Assembly: GCA_963836085.1 (NCBI GenBank)
Contig: CAWIHT010000002.1
Span: 186,001 to 250,000, forward strand
DNA: 64,000 nucleotides
Reading direction: 5' to 3'
Origin: JAHEEL01 sp963836085
GTDB lineage: Bacteria > Actinomycetota > Acidimicrobiia > Spongiisociales > UBA5794
A program made the translations under genes and the position numbers. Below the pieces are notes generated by a model. That model made no database searches. It saw only the letters and a list, made by a program, of their open reading frames with translations, and was not told the DNA's origin. Below are positions 42,582 to 52,281 of this stretch, piece by piece (the stretch's first letter is position 1; each line of letters opens with the position of its first letter).

Positions 42582-43349
42582 ATGGAGATCCGATTCGACC
42601 GAAAGGTAGCGCTGGTAACCGGCGGTAGCCGGGGGATCGGCGAGGCGATCGCCGCCGAGTTCCTCGCGTCCGGGGCGGTGGGTGTTGCGGTCACATCTCG
42701 ACGAACCGAGAACCTCGACGCGGTTGTCGCACGGCTCGGCGATTCGGATCGCCTCCTCGCCATCGAGGCACGGGCTGACGATGAGGACGTCGCCTCCGCT
42801 GCGGTCGCCGCCGTTGTCGATCGCTTCGGGTCGTGCGACATCCTCGTCAACAACGCCGGGACGAACCCTGCCGTCGGACCTCTCGTCGACGTCGACCTCG
42901 GCGCCGTCGACAAGACCTGGGCCGTGAATCAGCGCGCGCCGCTGGTGTGGAGCCGGGAGGTGTGGCACCAGTCGATGAGCGAACGCGGAGGGGCGATCAT
43001 CAACGTCGCATCCGTCGGCGGTATGCAACCGGGTTCGGCGCTTGGGGCGTACAACGTGTCGAAGGCTGCGCTCATCCACCTCACGCGCCAGTTGGCGTTC
43101 GAGATGGCTCCCGGGGTGCGCGTGAATGCGGTCGCCCCATCGGTGGTGCGCACTCGCCTGTCGGCGCTCCTGTGGGACGGTATCGAGGAGCACACCGCTT
43201 CGTTGCATCCCTTGCAGCGGATCGGCGAGCCAGAAGATGTAGCTGCCGCGGTCGCGTTTCTGGCGTCGGACCAGGCGGCATGGATCACCGGTGTGGTGCT
43301 CCCGATCGACGGTGGGACTACTGGAGCGAGCCCAGTTCCGGGAATGTGA
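42582..43349 (+). CDS. SDR family oxidoreductase
   Basis: The 255-residue classical SDR has TGGSRGIGEAIAAEF, NNAG in ILVNNAGTNPAVG, Ser in INVASVGGM, and YNVSKAA (catalytic YxxxK). It ends VVLPIDGGTT as in FabG-type dehydrogenases. ATG 42582 follows GGAG at 42573. The substrate is unknown. It overlaps the convergent DUF4032 gene by 32 bases. Confidence 0.9.
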   Translation: MEIRFDRKVALVTGGSRGIGEAIAAEFLASGAVGVAVTSRRTENLDAVVARLGDSDRLLAIEARADDEDVASAAVAAVVDRFGSCDILVNNAGTNPAVGPLVDVDLGAVDKTWAVNQRAPLVWSREVWHQSMSERGGAIINVASVGGMQPGSALGAYNVSKAALIHLTRQLAFEMAPGVRVNAVAPSVVRTRLSALLWDGIEEHTASLHPLQRIGEPEDVAAAVAFLASDQAAWITGVVLPIDGGTTGASPVPGM

Positions 43350-44553
43350 TCGTTGGGTCGAAGCCCGGCATTCCCGCCTCGATCCACTCTTCGAACGCGA
43401 CCTTGCTGTCCATGTCCCGTCCCCGATCGGATGCGATCGCGAACCGGAAGTTCAAGTAGTCGCAGAACCCCTGGATCGGATCCGAATCCGGCCTCAGCTC
43501 TGCGATGCGCGCGGTGAACGGCTCGAAACGGTTGATGCGCCAGTTCATCGCCGACACGGTTCTCGCGGTCGGTGAGTCCGGGTCATACGACTTTCCATGC
43601 TTGGCCCGGTGGTAGCGCATGTCGCTGAGGATCTGGCGGGCCTGGTTATCTGCTGCATCGATGCCGGTGATTTCGCGGAGACGCTGCGAGTGAAACGTGC
43701 GGCTGCCGACGCTCACCGAGATGCGGATGCGATGAGACTCGCCCTCCGGGATCAGGTCAACATCGGCGACCGAGAAGCCGAGCGAATTCAGCCGCAGGAC
43801 CCGTTCACGGATTCGAAAGCGCTCATCCTCGGCGATCAGGAGATCGGAGGTAAGTTCGTTCCAGAGCGCCGCGTAGCGGTCGGAGATGTCGAGTCCGATC
43901 TCGAGATCGGCCGCGTCGAGATCGTACCCCTGCGATACAGCGATGTCTGACATGTCGCCGGCCAGGTTGACCGTCATGATCTCGAGGTCCTCCTTCCGCT
44001 GGCCGATACTCAACTCGTCGTAGAGGCGCGAGGTCTCCGCGTCCACCATGACCGCTTCGATCGTCGCCGCGTCATACCGATAGAGCACATTCGAGAGCGA
44101 ACAGTCGCCCCAGAAGCAGCCGGAGAGATGGAGTTCGACCAGGAGGCCGGCAAACGCATCGAGCAACTGGGTTCTCCGACTCCCGAAGCCGCCGCCGGAG
44201 ACCAATTCACGGTAGGGGAAGGCGTAGTCCACGAACCGCGTGATGATCGCCCCCGAGTACTCGTCGTGAGGATTGGCCCAAGGACGGATGACCAAGCCAG
44301 CGGGGATCGCCGATCTCGTGGTCCGCTTCGCGAGCTTTCTGAGCGTCTTGAACTCGTGCCTGGCCAGCCGAACGGGAAGCTCCTTGATTGCGTAGACGCC
44401 CTCGGGGTACGCCACGAAGATCACCGGGTGTCGGTGGATCCCGGTCGGCATCTCCACGACGCGCGGATCGTCCCAGTCAAGGATCGGGAGGTCCCATGGG
44501 AGGTCGAGGAAGTCAGGGTTGCCCGGCCGGATGTGAAGTTCGGGAACTGCCAT
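43318..44553 (-). CDS. DUF4032 / kinase-like domain protein
   Basis: The 411-residue protein has a protein-kinase-like front half: VYAIKELPVRLARHEFKTL with a candidate Lys, HLSGCFWGDCSLSNVLYRYD as a catalytic-loop-like segment, and AVMVDAETSRLYD. The C-terminal DUF4032 region follows (LREITGIDAADNQARQIL). The family is frequent in Actinomycetota and uncharacterised; a small-molecule or lipopolysaccharide-kinase-like activity is inference. Confidence 0.82.
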   Translation of the reverse strand: MAVPELHIRPGNPDFLDLPWDLPILDWDDPRVVEMPTGIHRHPVIFVAYPEGVYAIKELPVRLARHEFKTLRKLAKRTTRSAIPAGLVIRPWANPHDEYSGAIITRFVDYAFPYRELVSGGGFGSRRTQLLDAFAGLLVELHLSGCFWGDCSLSNVLYRYDAATIEAVMVDAETSRLYDELSIGQRKEDLEIMTVNLAGDMSDIAVSQGYDLDAADLEIGLDISDRYAALWNELTSDLLIAEDERFRIRERVLRLNSLGFSVADVDLIPEGESHRIRISVSVGSRTFHSQRLREITGIDAADNQARQILSDMRYHRAKHGKSYDPDSPTARTVSAMNWRINRFEPFTARIAELRPDSDPIQGFCDYLNFRFAIASDRGRDMDSKVAFEEWIEAGMPGFDPTITFPELGSLQ

Positions 44554-44589
44554 GTCGGTGACGATAGAGCCACTGGTACCGTTCCGGCA

Positions 44590-44883
44590 ATGGAGCACGC
44601 ACCCGAACGGATCACCGTCGACCCCGACCGTCTCAGCATCGAGTGGAGCGATGGAGCGACCACCGCGCTGTCGGGCAGCCGTCTGCGGGCTGCGTGTCCG
44701 TGCGCCGACTGCCGGGAGCATCGTGTGGCCGCTGCGTCGCCGATCCTCCTCGGTGCCCAATCGACCATCGAGAACGCCCACCTCGTGGGCGGCTACGCCA
44801 TCCGTTTCACCTTCGCCGACGGCCACGTCGACGGCATCTACCCGTACGGCCAGTTGCGGCATTTGGGGGAAGGCGACGACTGA
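44590..44883 (+). CDS. DUF971 (GBBH-like N-terminal) domain protein
   Basis: The 97-residue protein matches the PF06155 domain: ITVDPDRLSIEWSDGATTAL, LRAACPCADCREHR, and FADGHVDGIYPYGQLRHL. The Cys cluster may bind Zn or an Fe-S centre; related stand-alone proteins occur near Fe-S assembly genes, though none is seen here. It is divergent from the DUF4032 gene. Confidence 0.88.
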   Translation: MEHAPERITVDPDRLSIEWSDGATTALSGSRLRAACPCADCREHRVAAASPILLGAQSTIENAHLVGGYAIRFTFADGHVDGIYPYGQLRHLGEGDD

Positions 44884-44989
44884 GTCGCCAGTCGCCAGAC
44901 CGATCGCGCTCAGCGGTCTCGCTCCGTGCTGGTGAAGTCTGTCGGTCTCGAATCGTGGCTACGAGCTGCTCCGCTCCTGAGCAACTCGG

Positions 44990-47900
44990 CTACATCCTAC
45001 GGAACGTCAGGCCGCGGTAGCCGACGGAGAATCCTGTGGCGAGCATGGCTTCGCGGTGGGGAGAGTCGGGGGCGGGGACGGTATCGATGCGTCCCACGGT
45101 CCAGTGCTTGAAGCGTGGGGCGACCAGGGCCAGGCTGCGAGCAACGAGCGATGAGTCACCCGTGTAAGTGGAGACTGAACGGCCGCCGCGGTCGACGAAT
45201 GCGACGAGTGCGCCATTGTCGATGATCACGTAGGCTCCGCCTCGCCTGGCCGCCTTGGCCGTGGGGTGTTCGGGCCATGTGATTGCGGCTCCGTAGGCGT
45301 TCGCGGGGTCGGAGGCGGCAAGGACGAGCAGTCCTCCGGGTTCTCGTGAACGGAGACGATCGACCGCGCCCGGCAGTCCGAATTGGGAGCCGCCCAGCCC
45401 TTCCACGAAGTATCCCCGTCGAGCGGTTCCGACCTCCTCGAGTGCTGCCAGCACGGGGTAGAGACCGGCGTATCCCCCCGGGATCCCTTCGGTCAGGACG
45501 GTATCTCGGCCAACGATGCCGTTGCGTTCGAGCAGCGTGTCTGCGATGGCCGCAGCGGACGCTTCGGCGGAAGCCGCCGTGGTGAGCAGATCTGCGACAG
45601 CAGACCAGCGGCCGGCGCCCGACGGCGGGGTGGCGGAGGACAACACGGGTTTGCCTCTCCGGCGGCTCGGGACGGCACCAAGGGCGAACGCCCTCACGGG
45701 TGCCAGCGTGTCGTTTGTCACCTCTCCGGCCCAGACCAGATCCCACAGTGCGGTCAGCGTGTCGGCGGGATCGCCGCCGCCGGCGGCGGCATAGAGGTCG
45801 GAGAAGAACGAAGCGCCAACCGCCAGACGGTCCCGGATCGCGTCGTGGATCGGGCCTTCTGGACGGTCCGCGGCTGTGTTCCAGTGGAGGACCGGGACCG
45901 AGGAACGCGGATAGAGGGCAAGCGCCCCGTCACGATCACCGATCCTCCCTCTCCCAATCCACACGGCTTCGCCGGAGGCAAGCAGATTGTCCAGACCGTG
46001 GGTCACTCCGCGGTCAGCGAAGACGTCGCTCTCGACCGTCGATGCGACCAGGCGGGCGCCGGCGAGGCGTTGCACCACCGTCATCAGCTCGACCGCCCTG
46101 GGTGCGCTTGTGGCTACCTCCTGCCACCGGGGCAGGAACCGAGCGAGGTCGCGGGCGTCGACCGCCTCGACCTCAGATCGGAGCTTGGCGAGGCTTGCTC
46201 GTCGGACGCGGCGCAGTACGTTCGTGTCGATCCACTCCTCCTCAGTCCCACCGGGGAGGTAGCCGCCGGGCGCAACACGGCCTCCCGCCTCCAGACGGGC
46301 GAGAATCTCGAGGATGACGGCCGGAGGAAGCCCGAGTGCGTCTGCAGCGTCGGTCACGGTGAACGGACCATGTGTTCGGGCGTACCGTCCTACGACGTCA
46401 CCCGTGGGGTCGTCGACGGGTTCGAGAAGGCTTGGAGGCGTCTCCGGCGGAGGCTCGATTCCGAGGGCGTCGCGGAGGCGGGACAGATCCTCGACTGCCG
46501 CATATCGGCGATTGCCGACCTTGCCGATCTCAACGACCTGTGCCGTATCCGCGAGTGTCTCGAGATGCTCGTCGAGGAGTTCCGGATCGAGGATACGCTG
46601 ACGGAGGCCGTCGATATCGAGGGGACCGAGGTGGAGCAGCAGGTCGTGAACGGCATCGGCCGACCGAGCGGCGCGATCCTCCGAGAGGCGCTGGATGTCC
46701 CGCTCCACCTCGTCGATAGCGTCGCCGTCGAGGAGATCCCGGAACTCCGGTTCACCGAGGAGGTCGGCAAGCAACGATCGATCGAGTGACAGGGCAGCGG
46801 CGCGACGTTCGGCCACCGGCGCGTCGTAGTCGTACATGAAGGAGGCGACGAAATCGAAGGTGAGCGACGACGCGAAGGGGCTCGCGGCTGGCAGGTCAAG
46901 TTCCACGACCCTTGTCCTGCGCTGTGCAATGTCGGTCAAAACCTCCTTGAGCGCAGGCACATCGAAGTGGTCCTGCAGGATCTCCCGGTAGGTCTCGAGC
47001 ACGATCGGGAACGAACCGTGTCCTTGGGCGACCTCGAGCAGGTTGGCGGCCTTGCGCCGTTGGAGCCAGAGCGGCGTGCGTGAGCCGGGCCGTCGACGCG
47101 GGAGGAGGAGAGCACGAGCTGCCGCCTCGCGAAATGTGGCGGCGAACAACGCAGAGTCTGCGACCTCTGACAGGAGGACCGCGTCAAGATCTTCTGCATC
47201 GAGCAACAGGTGACCGGTCGCTGGAGCTTCGTCTGCGTCTGCAAACCGGAACAGGATGCCGTCGTCAGCCCAGATCACGTCGAGGTCGGTGTGACGGGCT
47301 TCGCGATAGCGCTGGCGTGCGGCAAGGGCCCACGGCGCATGGACGCGGGCTCCGAACGGGCTGAGCACGGCGACTCGCCAGTCGCCGATCTCATCGCGGA
47401 ACCGTTGCACGACGATCGTCCGGTCGGAAGGCACAGTGCCGGTCGCATCCTGCTCGTCGCCGATGAAGGCGGCGAGGTTCTGTGCTGCCAGCGGATCGAG
47501 GTGATACTCGGACTGCAGGACCGCCGTGGCCTCTGCTCGATCGAGTCCGCTGATACGGCGGGTGAATGCGCCGATGGCGCGGCCCAGCTCAAGGGGTCGT
47601 CCGGCCATGTCGCCATGCCAGAACGGCATCTTGCCTGCCCCGGTTCCGGGCGCCGGTGTGACCACCACCCGATCCTGGGTGATCTGGTCGACGCGCCAGG
47701 TCGACGACCCGAGGACGAAGCGATCGCCGGCCCGGCTCTCGAAGACCATCTCCTCATCGAGTTCACCGACCCGGGTTCCGTCGGGGAGTGTGACGTGATA
47801 GAGGCCGCGATCGGGGATCGTGCCGGGGTTGGTGACTGCGAGCAGGCGGGCGTTGCTGCGTCCGGAGATGGTTTCGCCAAATCGATCCCACACGATCCGG

Positions 47901-49348
47901 GGCCGCAGTTCCGCGAACTCGTCTGACGGGTATCGACCGGCGAGCATGTCGAGGACCGACTCGAACACGGGTCGGCTGAGCTCGCGATACGGAGCCGCGC
48001 CGCGAATGAGGTCAAAGAGGTCGTCGACACCGACCGTTTCGTCCGCAGCGATGGCGACGATCTGTTGTGCGAGCACGTCCAACGGACTCTGCGGGACACG
48101 CGTCGATTCGATCGCCCCTTCATACATTCGCTCTACGACAACGGCGGCTTCGAGCAGGTCCCCCCGGTGCTTGGGGAACACCTTCGCCACACTCGTTGCG
48201 CCCACCTGATGTCCGGCTCTGCCGATCCGCTGCAGACCGCTCGCCACCGACGGCGGAGCCTCAACGAGTACCACCAGATCCACGGCTTCCATGTCGATGC
48301 CGAGTTCGAGAGTCGACGTTGCAACCACGCCGCGGAGATCGCCGTCCTTGAGTCTCTGCTCGATCTCGGTCCGTTGCTCCCTGGACACCGACCCGTGGTG
48401 GCTGCGCACCACCTCTTCTCCTGCAAGCCGGTTCAGCTCCCCGGCCAACCGTTCGGAGAGCCCCCGTGAGTTGACGAAGAAGATCGTGGACTGATGCTGC
48501 ATCAAGAGTTGGTGCAGTTGCGGATATACGGCGGGCCAGATCGATCGTGCGGGTCGCTCTTCGCCCGCAGCGGGAGGTGAGACCTCCGGCCTCGTCAAGT
48601 CGGGGACGGGCACGACGATTTCGAGATCGAGACGCTTGTCCCGCGGGGCGTCGACGATGGTCACTGGACGAGGCGACCATGCGCCGTTGCGAACCGTCCC
48701 TCCCGCGAGGAACTCGCCGATGGTCTCGAGCGGCCGCTGGGTCGCCGACAGACCGATACGCTGCGGCGGGTGTCGAGCGATCGCCTCGAGTCGTTCCAGT
48801 GAGAGCGACAGGTGTGAGCCTCGTTTCGTGCCCGCGAGCGAGTGGACTTCATCGACGATCACCGTGCGCACGGCGGCGAGAGCGGAGCGCATCTGGGAGG
48901 TGAGCATCAGGTAGAGGCTCTCGGGTGTCGTGATCAAGATGTCGGGCGGTGTGCGCAGCATCGCTCGGCGTTCCGACTGCGGTGTGTCTCCGGTGCGCAT
49001 TGCGGTGGCGATGGGGGAGAGCGGTATCCCGAGGCGCTCCGCTTCGGCCTGGATGCCCGCGAGTGGGACACGGAGGTTCCTCTCGATGTCGTAGGCAAGT
49101 GCCTTCATGGGAGAGACGTACAGAACGCGACAGCGGGCGCCGGGGTCCGGGGTCGACTCGTTCGCGAGTTGATCGATTGCCCACAGGAACGCCGCGAGCG
49201 TCTTGCCGGAGCCCGTCGGGGCGTGGATGAGCGTGTGTGATCCCGCCTCGATCGCGTCCCAGCCGTGCGTCTGTGCATCGGTGGCGGTCGGGAAGGAATC
49301 GGCGAACCAGCGGCGGGTCGGTTCGGAGAAGCGTTCCAGCGAGGACAT
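44990..49348 (-). CDS. lhr: Lhr-type ATP-dependent DNA helicase
   Basis: The 1452-residue superfamily 2 helicase has Walker A HAPTGSGKTLAAFLW, DEVH box VIVDEVHSLAGTKRG, motif III LSATQRPLE, and motif VI QRIGRAGHQ. A long C-terminal Lhr-specific region with winged helices follows. The length is close to E. coli Lhr (about 1540). In Mycobacterium, Lhr is a damage-induced 3'->5' DNA translocase that unwinds RNA:DNA hybrids. No LexA box was seen upstream here. Confidence 0.95.
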   Translation of the reverse strand: MSSLERFSEPTRRWFADSFPTATDAQTHGWDAIEAGSHTLIHAPTGSGKTLAAFLWAIDQLANESTPDPGARCRVLYVSPMKALAYDIERNLRVPLAGIQAEAERLGIPLSPIATAMRTGDTPQSERRAMLRTPPDILITTPESLYLMLTSQMRSALAAVRTVIVDEVHSLAGTKRGSHLSLSLERLEAIARHPPQRIGLSATQRPLETIGEFLAGGTVRNGAWSPRPVTIVDAPRDKRLDLEIVVPVPDLTRPEVSPPAAGEERPARSIWPAVYPQLHQLLMQHQSTIFFVNSRGLSERLAGELNRLAGEEVVRSHHGSVSREQRTEIEQRLKDGDLRGVVATSTLELGIDMEAVDLVVLVEAPPSVASGLQRIGRAGHQVGATSVAKVFPKHRGDLLEAAVVVERMYEGAIESTRVPQSPLDVLAQQIVAIAADETVGVDDLFDLIRGAAPYRELSRPVFESVLDMLAGRYPSDEFAELRPRIVWDRFGETISGRSNARLLAVTNPGTIPDRGLYHVTLPDGTRVGELDEEMVFESRAGDRFVLGSSTWRVDQITQDRVVVTPAPGTGAGKMPFWHGDMAGRPLELGRAIGAFTRRISGLDRAEATAVLQSEYHLDPLAAQNLAAFIGDEQDATGTVPSDRTIVVQRFRDEIGDWRVAVLSPFGARVHAPWALAARQRYREARHTDLDVIWADDGILFRFADADEAPATGHLLLDAEDLDAVLLSEVADSALFAATFREAAARALLLPRRRPGSRTPLWLQRRKAANLLEVAQGHGSFPIVLETYREILQDHFDVPALKEVLTDIAQRRTRVVELDLPAASPFASSLTFDFVASFMYDYDAPVAERRAAALSLDRSLLADLLGEPEFRDLLDGDAIDEVERDIQRLSEDRAARSADAVHDLLLHLGPLDIDGLRQRILDPELLDEHLETLADTAQVVEIGKVGNRRYAAVEDLSRLRDALGIEPPPETPPSLLEPVDDPTGDVVGRYARTHGPFTVTDAADALGLPPAVILEILARLEAGGRVAPGGYLPGGTEEEWIDTNVLRRVRRASLAKLRSEVEAVDARDLARFLPRWQEVATSAPRAVELMTVVQRLAGARLVASTVESDVFADRGVTHGLDNLLASGEAVWIGRGRIGDRDGALALYPRSSVPVLHWNTAADRPEGPIHDAIRDRLAVGASFFSDLYAAAGGGDPADTLTALWDLVWAGEVTNDTLAPVRAFALGAVPSRRRGKPVLSSATPPSGAGRWSAVADLLTTAASAEASAAAIADTLLERNGIVGRDTVLTEGIPGGYAGLYPVLAALEEVGTARRGYFVEGLGGSQFGLPGAVDRLRSREPGGLLVLAASDPANAYGAAITWPEHPTAKAARRGGAYVIIDNGALVAFVDRGGRSVSTYTGDSSLVARSLALVAPRFKHWTVGRIDTVPAPDSPHREAMLATGFSVGYRGLTFRRM

Positions 49349-49617
49349 GCCGACAGGCTACCCAATGCATGTGATGCCGGATCGATTCGAACCTTCAGGC
49401 GCGACTGGAGGCTTTGGCGAATCCCTCAACCGGTAGGGCTAGCGACTCAACCTTCAACCACTACTTGAGGTCGCGGAGAACTACAAAATCGTCTTACACA
49501 CGCCGTGGTGGGTAAGAACCGGCGAACTCGGGATTGTGCGACCTGGACGCGGAAGAAGGGTCGCGAAGGCATCGGAGGGGTCGGCACGGGGCGGATCGAG
49601 GCTCGCGGATCCGAGGT
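49349..49617. other. 269-base intergenic region without a recognised gene
   Basis: This gap lies between the starts/ends of two minus-strand genes (lhr and the BtpA-like gene). A patch around 49430-49510 is lower in GC (ACTACAAAATCGTCTTACAC) than the surroundings, consistent with promoter DNA for lhr, but I cannot assign -35/-10 hexamers. No tRNA, hairpin or ORF is convincing. Confidence 0.5.
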
Positions 49618-50385
49618 TCAGCCCGCGGCAGCCCGGACAACGGCGACGGCCCGCGCCGGATCAACCGGGTTCGTGGCGATGCCGTCGATCTTGGTGTCCG
49701 ATCCGACGATGGCGCCATCGCCGATCGACAGGATCTCGGCGATCGTCGCCGCGGTGGCACCGGATCCGACATACACGGGGAGATGGGAGTGGTCGGCGAC
49801 GGTTTGGAGATCTGCGAGGCTGGTCGCCGATCCGGTTCCGGCTCCGGACACGACTACGGCGTCGGCACCGGCTCGTTCGACGAGATCATTGGTCGCATCG
49901 ACCAGTTCGAGACCGGCGGGTGGGGTGGCGTGTTTGACGAAGACGTCTGCGATGATCGCGGCGTCGGGGCACAGCTCTCGGCGAACCCGAGCGATGTCTG
50001 CCGCACGTCCAACGATCGGGCCCTGGTCGGTGTACATCATGCCGGAGAGCACATTGATCCGGATGAAGGCCGCGTCGGTTGCACCGGCGACGGCGAGGGC
50101 GCCGAGTCCATCGTTGCGCAGCACGTTCACACCGGTCGGCAGACCTGCGGCTGCGACCTCGGCGACCGCTCGTGCCATTGCAGCGATGGTGACTTTGGGG
50201 ACATCGTCGGCATAGAAGGGCGCGTCACCGAAGTTCTCAACCATGATGCCCTCAAACCCGGCAGCGACCAGGGCTGCAGCGTCGACGCTGGCTCGTTCGA
50301 GCACTGTGCTCATCGATCCGCCGAATCCTGGTGCGCCGGGTAGCGGTTCGAGATGAACCATGCCGATCAGGCGAGGGAGGGACAC
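49618..50385 (-). CDS. BtpA/SgcQ family protein
   Basis: The 255-residue TIM-barrel-like protein has family signatures LIGMVHLEPLPGAPGF, GFEGIMVENFGDAPFY, FIRINVLSGMMYTDQG and VYVGSGATAATI. In cyanobacteria BtpA stabilises photosystem I; elsewhere the function is unknown, probably a phosphate-binding enzyme. It follows the DinB-like gene with a 3-base gap. Confidence 0.9.
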   Translation of the reverse strand: MSLPRLIGMVHLEPLPGAPGFGGSMSTVLERASVDAAALVAAGFEGIMVENFGDAPFYADDVPKVTIAAMARAVAEVAAAGLPTGVNVLRNDGLGALAVAGATDAAFIRINVLSGMMYTDQGPIVGRAADIARVRRELCPDAAIIADVFVKHATPPAGLELVDATNDLVERAGADAVVVSGAGTGSATSLADLQTVADHSHLPVYVGSGATAATIAEILSIGDGAIVGSDTKIDGIATNPVDPARAVAVVRAAAG

Positions 50386-50388
50386 GGC

Positions 50389-51171
50389 CTAGTAGACCCT
50401 GGCGATTTCAAGCGCCTGCTCTGCCGACGGGCCGACCGCCTTCAGCCCGGTCTCGGATGCCGGCTGGCGGAGCGTTACGACACGGCACCAGTCGGCGGCC
50501 ATGCCCCGGATGACTTCGTCGGTGTCCTCGGGACCGAAACGCCACGCAGCGTACTTCGGGCCCATGAGCTCGACGCGGATGCCCTTGTCCGGATACGTCT
50601 CGCCGGCTTGGTCGAATGCGAAGGGGAGGCTCTTGTGCCCGAGCCATGCGATGTGTCGCAGGCGGGGCGTATCGGCGATCGGGTCCTCTTCCTCTTCCTC
50701 GAGATCGTCTTCGGGAATCGGGATTACGCGACCGAGCACGGCGGCCTTGATATCGAGGCCGTGAGCCCACGTCTCCATGAGGCGCATGGTCGCGAAGCTT
50801 CGGGCGCTCATGTCGCCCCAGATCCAAGGGATGCGGTCGGTGGCGAGCATTCGGGAGAGGGCATCGACGACATCGGCTCTGCCGTGCCTCCACCACTCGA
50901 TGACCTCCTGGTGGCGCTGCGGCCGACCCTCTTCGGGGCCCTGGGCGGTCCACGCGTCGAAATCGGCGATCTTCTCTTTGTCGATCCTCGATTGACCTTG
51001 CTCGATGACCTCGGCAGCGAACCCTTCGAGGTGGGCGAGGTGGCTCACCTGGTCCTGGATCGTCCAGCCGGCGGCCGGCGTCTTCCGCTTCCAGTCGCGC
51101 GTCGACAACCCCTGGAGGAACTGGTCCAGGTGCTGTTCTTCGGCGACGAGGTCGGAAAGAATCTCCCGCAT
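50389..51171 (-). CDS. TIGR03084-type DinB-like metal-binding protein
   Basis: The 260-residue protein has the DinB/maleylpyruvate isomerase-like four-helix domain: GWTIQDQVSHLAHLEGFA with His ligands, and METWAHGLDIKAA with a further His. Conserved segments RLRHIAWLGHKSLPFAF and YAAWRFGPEDTDEVIRG fit the actinobacterial TIGR03084 family. It may use a thiol cofactor such as mycothiol; this is inference from the superfamily. Confidence 0.88.
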   Translation of the reverse strand: MREILSDLVAEEQHLDQFLQGLSTRDWKRKTPAAGWTIQDQVSHLAHLEGFAAEVIEQGQSRIDKEKIADFDAWTAQGPEEGRPQRHQEVIEWWRHGRADVVDALSRMLATDRIPWIWGDMSARSFATMRLMETWAHGLDIKAAVLGRVIPIPEDDLEEEEEDPIADTPRLRHIAWLGHKSLPFAFDQAGETYPDKGIRVELMGPKYAAWRFGPEDTDEVIRGMAADWCRVVTLRQPASETGLKAVGPSAEQALEIARVY

Positions 51172-51181
51172 GGGTTGGATT

Positions 51182-52255
51182 CTAGAGTCGCTGCGGTTCC
51201 TTCGGTTCGTTCGCCCCAGCCTGCTCTGTGTCGTTGAGACGGTCGACGAGACAACGCAGGCGGCCGAACTGTCGCCGGTCGAAGCGGAATCGCAGGCGTG
51301 GAAGGTCCACGAAGTCGTCAGAGGCGATCTCGGCGGGCGTCGGACCGATCTTGGTGATCTGGCCGGTGCGGACGATGTCTGCGAACTCCGCGTTGAGTTG
51401 TTCAACCTGGGCGTCTGTCGGCTCGGTCGCGAGTCGGAGAATCAAGTCGCCGTCGACGTACCGCTGCGAGTGGTACACCGCGTAGAACGACCGAATCTCG
51501 TCGATCGCCTCGTCGAGATCGCTCGTGACCGTGAACAGGTTGAGGTCGTCGGCGGCGATCATGCCCTGCTCGACGAGGGTGTTGACGAATTCGAGCCACG
51601 GCTCCCAGTAGCCGGTCCCAGGAGCCTCGAGCATGACGACGGGATGCAGATCAGACTTGCCAGTCTGCATCAGCGTCAGCAACTCGAACGACTCGTCGAG
51701 GGTCCCGAAGCCGCCGGGGAACAGGACGAATGCGTCCGACTCCTTCACGAACGTGAGCTTGCGGGTGAAGAAGTACTTGTAGTTGATGAGGCGGCTCTCA
51801 TGGACGAACGGATTGGCCCCGTCTTCGAACGGGAGGCGGACACTCACGCCGAACGAGAAGTCGCTCCCAGCTCCGCGGTTTCCCGCTTCCATGATTCCCG
51901 GGCCGGCACCCGTCACGACCATCCACCGGTGCCGGTCGACCATGCGGGCAGCGAACGTCGAGGCGAGTTCATAGTTGGGCTCGTGCGGTTCGACCCTTGC
52001 CGAACCGAACATTGTTACCTTCCGCACGTTCCGGTAGTGCTGGAAGACCAAGAACGAGTACCGCATCTCCTTGAGCGTGCTGTTCATCAACTTGAGATCG
52101 CCGCGTTCGGTGCCATCGCGCAGCATCTTCATCGAGGTGACAACGAGTTCCCGGACCAGGTCCTCTCCGTGGGCGCTCGCGGTTTCGGCGCCGCTCGCCA
52201 CAAGATCGTCGAGGGCCTTGTCGATCGCGGGATCACCGACGTCATATGGTGGCAT
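51182..52255 (-). CDS. LOG family (lysine decarboxylase-like) protein
   Basis: The 357-residue Rossmann-fold protein has VTMFGSARV, VVTGAGPGIMEAGNRGA and the hallmark PGGFGTLDE. LOG proteins release cytokinin-type bases from nucleoside monophosphates; longer bacterial members of this size are mostly uncharacterised nucleotide hydrolases. It is transcribed into the DinB-like gene (10-base gap) and divergent from the HAD gene. Confidence 0.88.
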   Translation of the reverse strand: MPPYDVGDPAIDKALDDLVASGAETASAHGEDLVRELVVTSMKMLRDGTERGDLKLMNSTLKEMRYSFLVFQHYRNVRKVTMFGSARVEPHEPNYELASTFAARMVDRHRWMVVTGAGPGIMEAGNRGAGSDFSFGVSVRLPFEDGANPFVHESRLINYKYFFTRKLTFVKESDAFVLFPGGFGTLDESFELLTLMQTGKSDLHPVVMLEAPGTGYWEPWLEFVNTLVEQGMIAADDLNLFTVTSDLDEAIDEIRSFYAVYHSQRYVDGDLILRLATEPTDAQVEQLNAEFADIVRTGQITKIGPTPAEIASDDFVDLPRLRFRFDRRQFGRLRCLVDRLNDTEQAGANEPKEPQRL

Positions 52256-52281
52256 CGGGAGTCAACCTAATCTCTGGCGAC

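Noticed and set aside
49360..49480. GATTCGAACC resembling a reversed tRNA T-loop in the lhr upstream gap
   Set aside because: Read on the minus strand, the flanking five-base arms of the would-be T-stem do not pair, and no acceptor or anticodon stem can be drawn at the right distances.
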